Assembly: GCA_022180725.1 (NCBI GenBank)
Contig: BQMO01000013.1
Coordinates: 90,523-154,522 of the forward strand
DNA length: 64,000 nucleotides
Direction of reading: 5' to 3'
Origin: Phycisphaerae bacterium
Lineage (GTDB): Bacteria; Planctomycetota; Phycisphaerae; Phycisphaerales; UBA1924
The notes below the pieces were generated by a model that saw nothing but the letters and a program-made list of their open reading frames with translations, had not been told where the DNA came from and did not search any database. Positions 60,881-64,000 of this stretch are shown here, one piece after another (within the stretch, counting starts at the first letter, position 1; each line of letters begins with the position of its first letter). Position numbers and translations under genes: made by a program.

Positions 60881-62572
60881 ATGAAGTACCTTGCCACCCA
60901 GTTCACGTTCCTCTTCCGCCAGCGCCGCGTGAAGCAGAACATCTTCGCGCTGATGCGCTTCGTCGGCGTGCTTGTGGGGATGATGGTGACGTACAGCGTG
61001 CTGTTTCACTACCTCATGGCCCTCGAAGGCCGCGAGCACAGTTGGCTGACGGGCTTCTACTGGACGCTCACGGTCATGACGACGCTGGGGTTCGGCGACA
61101 TCACGTTCGAGAGCGATCTCGGCCGGGCGTTCTCGATGGTGGTCATGCTCTCGGGCGTGATTTTCCTCATGATCCTGCTCCCGTTCACGTTCATTCAGTT
61201 CTTCTATGCCCCGTGGATGGAGGCCCAGGCCGCGTCGCGCGCCCCGAGCGAACTGCCGCGCCACACGCGCGGGCACGTGCTCATGACGAGCCACGACGCG
61301 GTGACGGTGGCGCTCATCAAGCGTCTGAAGGCATCCCACCAGGAGTATGCCGTCATCGTGCCCGATCTCGCCGAGGCGCTCCGACTGCACGACCAGGGCG
61401 TGCGCGTCGCGGTGGGCGACCTGGATGATCCGGAGACCTACGCCCGCATGCGCGCCGATCAGGCCGCGATGGTGGTCACCACGCAGCCCGACATCATCAA
61501 CACGAACATTTCGTTCACGGCCCGGGAGGTGGCCCCGGACCTGGCGATCGTGGCCACCGCGAACAGCGACGCCGCGGCCGACATCCTCTCGCGGAGCGGC
61601 GCGACGCGGGTGCTGCAACTGCACGAGATGATGGGGCAGGCCCTGGCCCGCTGCACCATCGGCGGCGACGCGGTAAGCCACGTCGTCGCGCAGGTGGACG
61701 AGGTCCTGATCGCCGAGGCCAGCGCCGCCCGCACGCCCTTGGTGGGCAAGACGCTGCGCGAGAACCGGCTGACGGACCTGGGGGTGAGTGTCATCGGCGT
61801 CTGGGAACGTGGCCGGTTCGAGTTCGCCACGGCGGACACCCGGGTTGACGCCCACGCGATCCTGGTCCTCGTCGGCTCCGCCCAGCAACTCCAGAACTAC
61901 GACGAGGCCTTTGCCATCTACAACCAGTCCGGCGAGCCGGCCCTCATCCTGGGAGGCGGAAAGGTCGGACGCGCCACCGCCCGCACGCTCGGCCAGCGCG
62001 GCATCGACTGCCGCATCGTCGAGCAGGCCCCCGAGCGCGTCCGCGACGCGGCCCGCACCATTGTCGGCAACGCCGCCACGCGCGAGGTACTGGAGCAGGC
62101 CGGCATCCGCAAGGCCCCGGCCGTGCTCGTGACGACGCACGACGACAATCTCAACATCTACCTCACGATCTACGTCCGCAAGTTGCGACCGGACGTTCAG
62201 ATCGTCTCGCGCTGCACGCACGAGCGCAACATCGCGACGCTCCACCGCGCCGGAGCCGACCATGTGCTCAGTTATGCCAACATGGGCGCCGGGGCGATCA
62301 TGAGCCTCCTCCGCAAGAGCCGGGTCTCGACCGTGGTGGAGGGTCTCGATGTATTCCGGACGCCCGCGCCGCCGGCGCTGTTCGGAAGGTCCCTGGCCGA
62401 ATCGGGCGTGCGGGAGCGAAGCGGCTGCAGTATCGTGGCGGTACGCTCGGCGGGCGGCTCGCTCACGATCAACCCCTCGGCGGGGCAGGTGCTGCGCGAA
62501 GGCGACGACCTCGTGCTGGTCGGGGGGATCGACTCCGAGGCGCGGTTCAAGGATGAGTTCGGAGCGACATAA
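60881..62572 (+). CDS. K+ channel with two RCK (TrkA-type) domains
   Basis: 563 residues from ATG 60881. Two transmembrane helices with a pore loop between (about 25-105); the filter reads MTTLGFGDITF (T67-D73). Two cytosolic RCK/TrkA_N-type Rossmann domains at about 130-250 and 355-470 (VLMTSHDAVTVAL; ALILGGGKVGRATA) and two TrkA_C-type regions. The double RCK forms a gating ring. Typical of potassium channels of the MthK-like/K-efflux type. Ligand not determinable. Followed by a bidirectional hairpin. Confidence 0.88.
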   Translation: MKYLATQFTFLFRQRRVKQNIFALMRFVGVLVGMMVTYSVLFHYLMALEGREHSWLTGFYWTLTVMTTLGFGDITFESDLGRAFSMVVMLSGVIFLMILLPFTFIQFFYAPWMEAQAASRAPSELPRHTRGHVLMTSHDAVTVALIKRLKASHQEYAVIVPDLAEALRLHDQGVRVAVGDLDDPETYARMRADQAAMVVTTQPDIINTNISFTAREVAPDLAIVATANSDAAADILSRSGATRVLQLHEMMGQALARCTIGGDAVSHVVAQVDEVLIAEASAARTPLVGKTLRENRLTDLGVSVIGVWERGRFEFATADTRVDAHAILVLVGSAQQLQNYDEAFAIYNQSGEPALILGGGKVGRATARTLGQRGIDCRIVEQAPERVRDAARTIVGNAATREVLEQAGIRKAPAVLVTTHDDNLNIYLTIYVRKLRPDVQIVSRCTHERNIATLHRAGADHVLSYANMGAGAIMSLLRKSRVSTVVEGLDVFRTPAPPALFGRSLAESGVRERSGCSIVAVRSAGGSLTINPSAGQVLREGDDLVLVGGIDSEARFKDEFGAT

Positions 62573-62596
62573 AAGCAGCCCCTTGTGGGGGCTGCT
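62571..62596 (-). terminator. Hairpin terminator between channel and DHS-like genes
   Basis: Stem AGCAGCCCC / GGGGCTGCT (62574-62582 with 62588-62596), 5-base loop. Followed by TTTT on the minus strand, so it serves the leftward gene; it may also end the rightward one. Confidence 0.75.
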
Positions 62597-62622
62597 CGAT
62601 CAAGGCACCGGTGCGCCGTCGC

Positions 62623-63786
62623 TTACCGCGTCGCGGCCTTGCGGCGGGATGAGGCCGCCGCGAAGGTCGGCACGCCGTCGCCCTTCTCGAAAAGGTCCGC
62701 GAACTTGAAGGCTTTGCGGCCCTTCCAGGCGCCGCGGTGGTACGCGTCGCTGGCGAGGATCGGGAACAGGGCCGAGAGTTCGCCGAAGACCATCTGCTCG
62801 TGGACGACGTCGACCTTGCCCCAGGAGCAAGCCTCGCGGAGGGTGGAGCCGCTGAGCGCCCCGTCGCGCGAGTCGGCGACGGTCATCTGAACGGCGTACT
62901 TGTGCATGCCAACTTCATTCGCGGCACGGAGTGCCGCGCCACCCTTGCCGCCCTTGCGCTCGTGGAGCAGTTCAGCCGCGACGACGATGTCCTGCGCGAA
63001 GTTCTTCGGGACGCCCCCGCCCAGCATGAGCAGGCCGGTGTCCTTGCAGGCGAGTTTGATGTCGGTCAGTTCGCGGAAGTCCTTGCCGGAGTCGAAGGCG
63101 ACCTGGCCGCGGCCTTCCTCGATGGCCTCGGTCTGCTGGAGGACGATGCCGAACCCGGCGGAACAGTCGCTGAAGGCGGGGACGAAGATCGGGACGCGCT
63201 TGAGGTAGGCCGTCTTTACGATGGACTCGTTCTTCGCCAGTTTCGGCGTGTTCGCCAGGTACGCCCCCATCGCCTCGATGAACTCGCGGCTGGAGTAGGC
63301 CCCCGGCTCGAAGGCGTTGAAGATCTCATGAGTGCGGGCGTCGCAGTCGCGAAGGTCGTCCTCGTTGATGTAGGTGTCGTAGATGCGGTCGATCATCATG
63401 TTGCGCAGGGTCATGTCGTCGACGGGCGGGGCCTCGGGGCTGCCAGGGGCGATGTAGTGCTTGAACCCCAGCCCCTCGAAGAAGTCCTGATCGACGATGT
63501 TCGCGCCGGTGGAGACGATGGCGTCCACCATGTTGTGCTCGAGGAGCGTGATGATGGCCTTCTTGAGGCCGGCGGAGATGAGCGACCCGGCGAGGGTCAG
63601 GATCACCGCGCACTCCTTGTCCTTGAGCATCATGGAGTAGATGTCGGCCGCGTTGGCGAGGGTGCGGGCGGAATACGCCATGTCGCGGTAGGACTTGACG
63701 ACGCCGCGGGCGTCGAACTTGGTGATATCGATGTGCTCGATGGGGCGGGAGAGAAGTTCCTGCTTGGTCCACTTGCCGTTGGCCAT
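62623..63786 (-). CDS. Deoxyhypusine-synthase-family enzyme (bacterial; homospermidine synthase-like)
   Basis: 387 residues from ATG 63786. The family uses NAD and spermidine to transfer an aminobutyl group to a lysine. Blocks: SARTLANAADIYSMML, AVILTLAGSLISAGLKK, IVSTGANIVDQD, LLMLGGGVPKNFAQ and the active Lys region LREACSWGKVDV, matching the eukaryotic SWGK. Bacteria have no eIF5A, so a polyamine product such as homospermidine is more likely; this is inference from the family. Full length. No polyamine genes adjacent. Confidence 0.88.
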   Translation of the reverse strand: MANGKWTKQELLSRPIEHIDITKFDARGVVKSYRDMAYSARTLANAADIYSMMLKDKECAVILTLAGSLISAGLKKAIITLLEHNMVDAIVSTGANIVDQDFFEGLGFKHYIAPGSPEAPPVDDMTLRNMMIDRIYDTYINEDDLRDCDARTHEIFNAFEPGAYSSREFIEAMGAYLANTPKLAKNESIVKTAYLKRVPIFVPAFSDCSAGFGIVLQQTEAIEEGRGQVAFDSGKDFRELTDIKLACKDTGLLMLGGGVPKNFAQDIVVAAELLHERKGGKGGAALRAANEVGMHKYAVQMTVADSRDGALSGSTLREACSWGKVDVVHEQMVFGELSALFPILASDAYHRGAWKGRKAFKFADLFEKGDGVPTFAAASSRRKAATR

Positions 63787-63912
63787 GTGACGACTCCGTC
63801 TTATTCGGCCAAGCCCCCCTGGCCCTGCGTGTGATTGAGAGGCCGCCCCGGGGGTGGCAGGGCGATGGCTGATGATATGCGCGGCTCGACAATCATTCCG
63901 ATCCCGTCTGAG

Positions 63913-64000
63913 ATGTATGCTTATCACGTGAACCCTGACGACGAGGTGTGCCTGTGCTTTCATGTGACGCTGCGGAAGATCCGCACGTACTTGGCGCGGG
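63913..64000 (+). CDS. BFD-like [2Fe-2S] protein, N-terminal part
   Basis: Cut by the window end. From ATG 63913 (other in-frame starts: ATG 63865, ATG 63877, GTG 63928) the protein reads into DDEVCLCFHVTLRKI, with the C-x-C pair of a bacterioferritin-associated ferredoxin-like cluster-binding domain. The rest is outside the window. Divergent from the DHS-like gene. Confidence 0.65.
   Translation, partial: MYAYHVNPDDEVCLCFHVTLRKIRTYLAR

Noticed and set aside
61076..61099. K+ channel filter TTLGFGD as a possible unusual selectivity
   Set aside because: This is a known variant of the TVGYG filter in prokaryotic channels, so it is not a novelty by itself.
1..64000. CRISPR arrays, insertion sequences, integrases, rRNA and tRNA genes
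   Set aside because: Looked for in both strands by eye; no regularly spaced repeats, transposase motifs or RNA gene structure found.

Overview
The window is a stretch of high-GC bacterial chromosome that looks like a planctomycete, most probably class Phycisphaerae. Three things point there: secreted proteins with a Cys-flanked dockerin-like tail (two D-x-N-x-D-G loops), surface proteins ending in a PAPGA / hydrophobic / RRRR sorting tail of the PEP-CTERM type, and a very large signal peptidase I. Gene density is high, strands are mixed, and I see no rRNA, tRNA, CRISPR array, insertion sequence or integrase.

Layout. 1-12 kb is mostly metabolism and envelope: the end of a universal stress protein, an M28 peptidase, a tryptophanase, a lipid A-type acyltransferase beside a membrane coiled-coil protein, a pseudopilin-like protein, a small Cys-rich exported protein overlapping a membrane-anchored exported protein, a DUF486 protein with an SLC13 transporter, and a nuoG standing alone with two tiny membrane proteins behind it. 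12-14 kb holds two tandem paralogous PEP-CTERM-like surface proteins, each with its own leader hairpin and intrinsic terminator. 14-18.3 kb has hisS followed by a tight four-gene unit: a DUF2589 protein, a partner, an all-helical protein and an M15-like peptidoglycan peptidase. 18.3-25.4 kb carries lepB, a GxxExxY protein, a winged-helix regulator with an O-methyltransferase, planctomycete-type unknowns and the first member of an unrecognised two-gene family.

25.5-38.7 kb carries two dockerin-tailed secreted proteins (one an M14 carboxypeptidase), gamma-glutamyltransferase, an MsbA-like exporter, small lipoproteins, a SpoIID-domain protein, dprA and lexA. 38.9-54.9 kb is a run of seven large secreted proteins on the minus strand, six with the dockerin-like tail: a twin-module protein, a nuclease-like EEP protein, a trypsin-like protease, a small ligand-type domain, a metzincin with PKD domains, and a propeller/Ig/PPC protein. 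The second member of the unrecognised family follows, divergent from the last dockerin gene. 56-64 kb holds a sugar isomerase-like protein, an esterase, a double-FKBP, another PEP-CTERM-like protein, a K+ channel with RCK domains, a deoxyhypusine-synthase-family enzyme and the start of a BFD-like [2Fe-2S] protein.

How it fits together. Much of the window makes or exports surface material: signal peptidase, exporter, lipoproteins, PEP-CTERM-like and dockerin-tailed proteins. No exosortase or cohesin is visible, so the anchoring partners must lie elsewhere. The most unusual pattern is that both members of the unrecognised family sit head-to-head with a dockerin gene, and all four of these genes have a promoter-like element with a 16-bp spacer. 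Read by eye, this suggests a small regulatory circuit for surface proteins. All calls are from reading the sequence; no database search was run.
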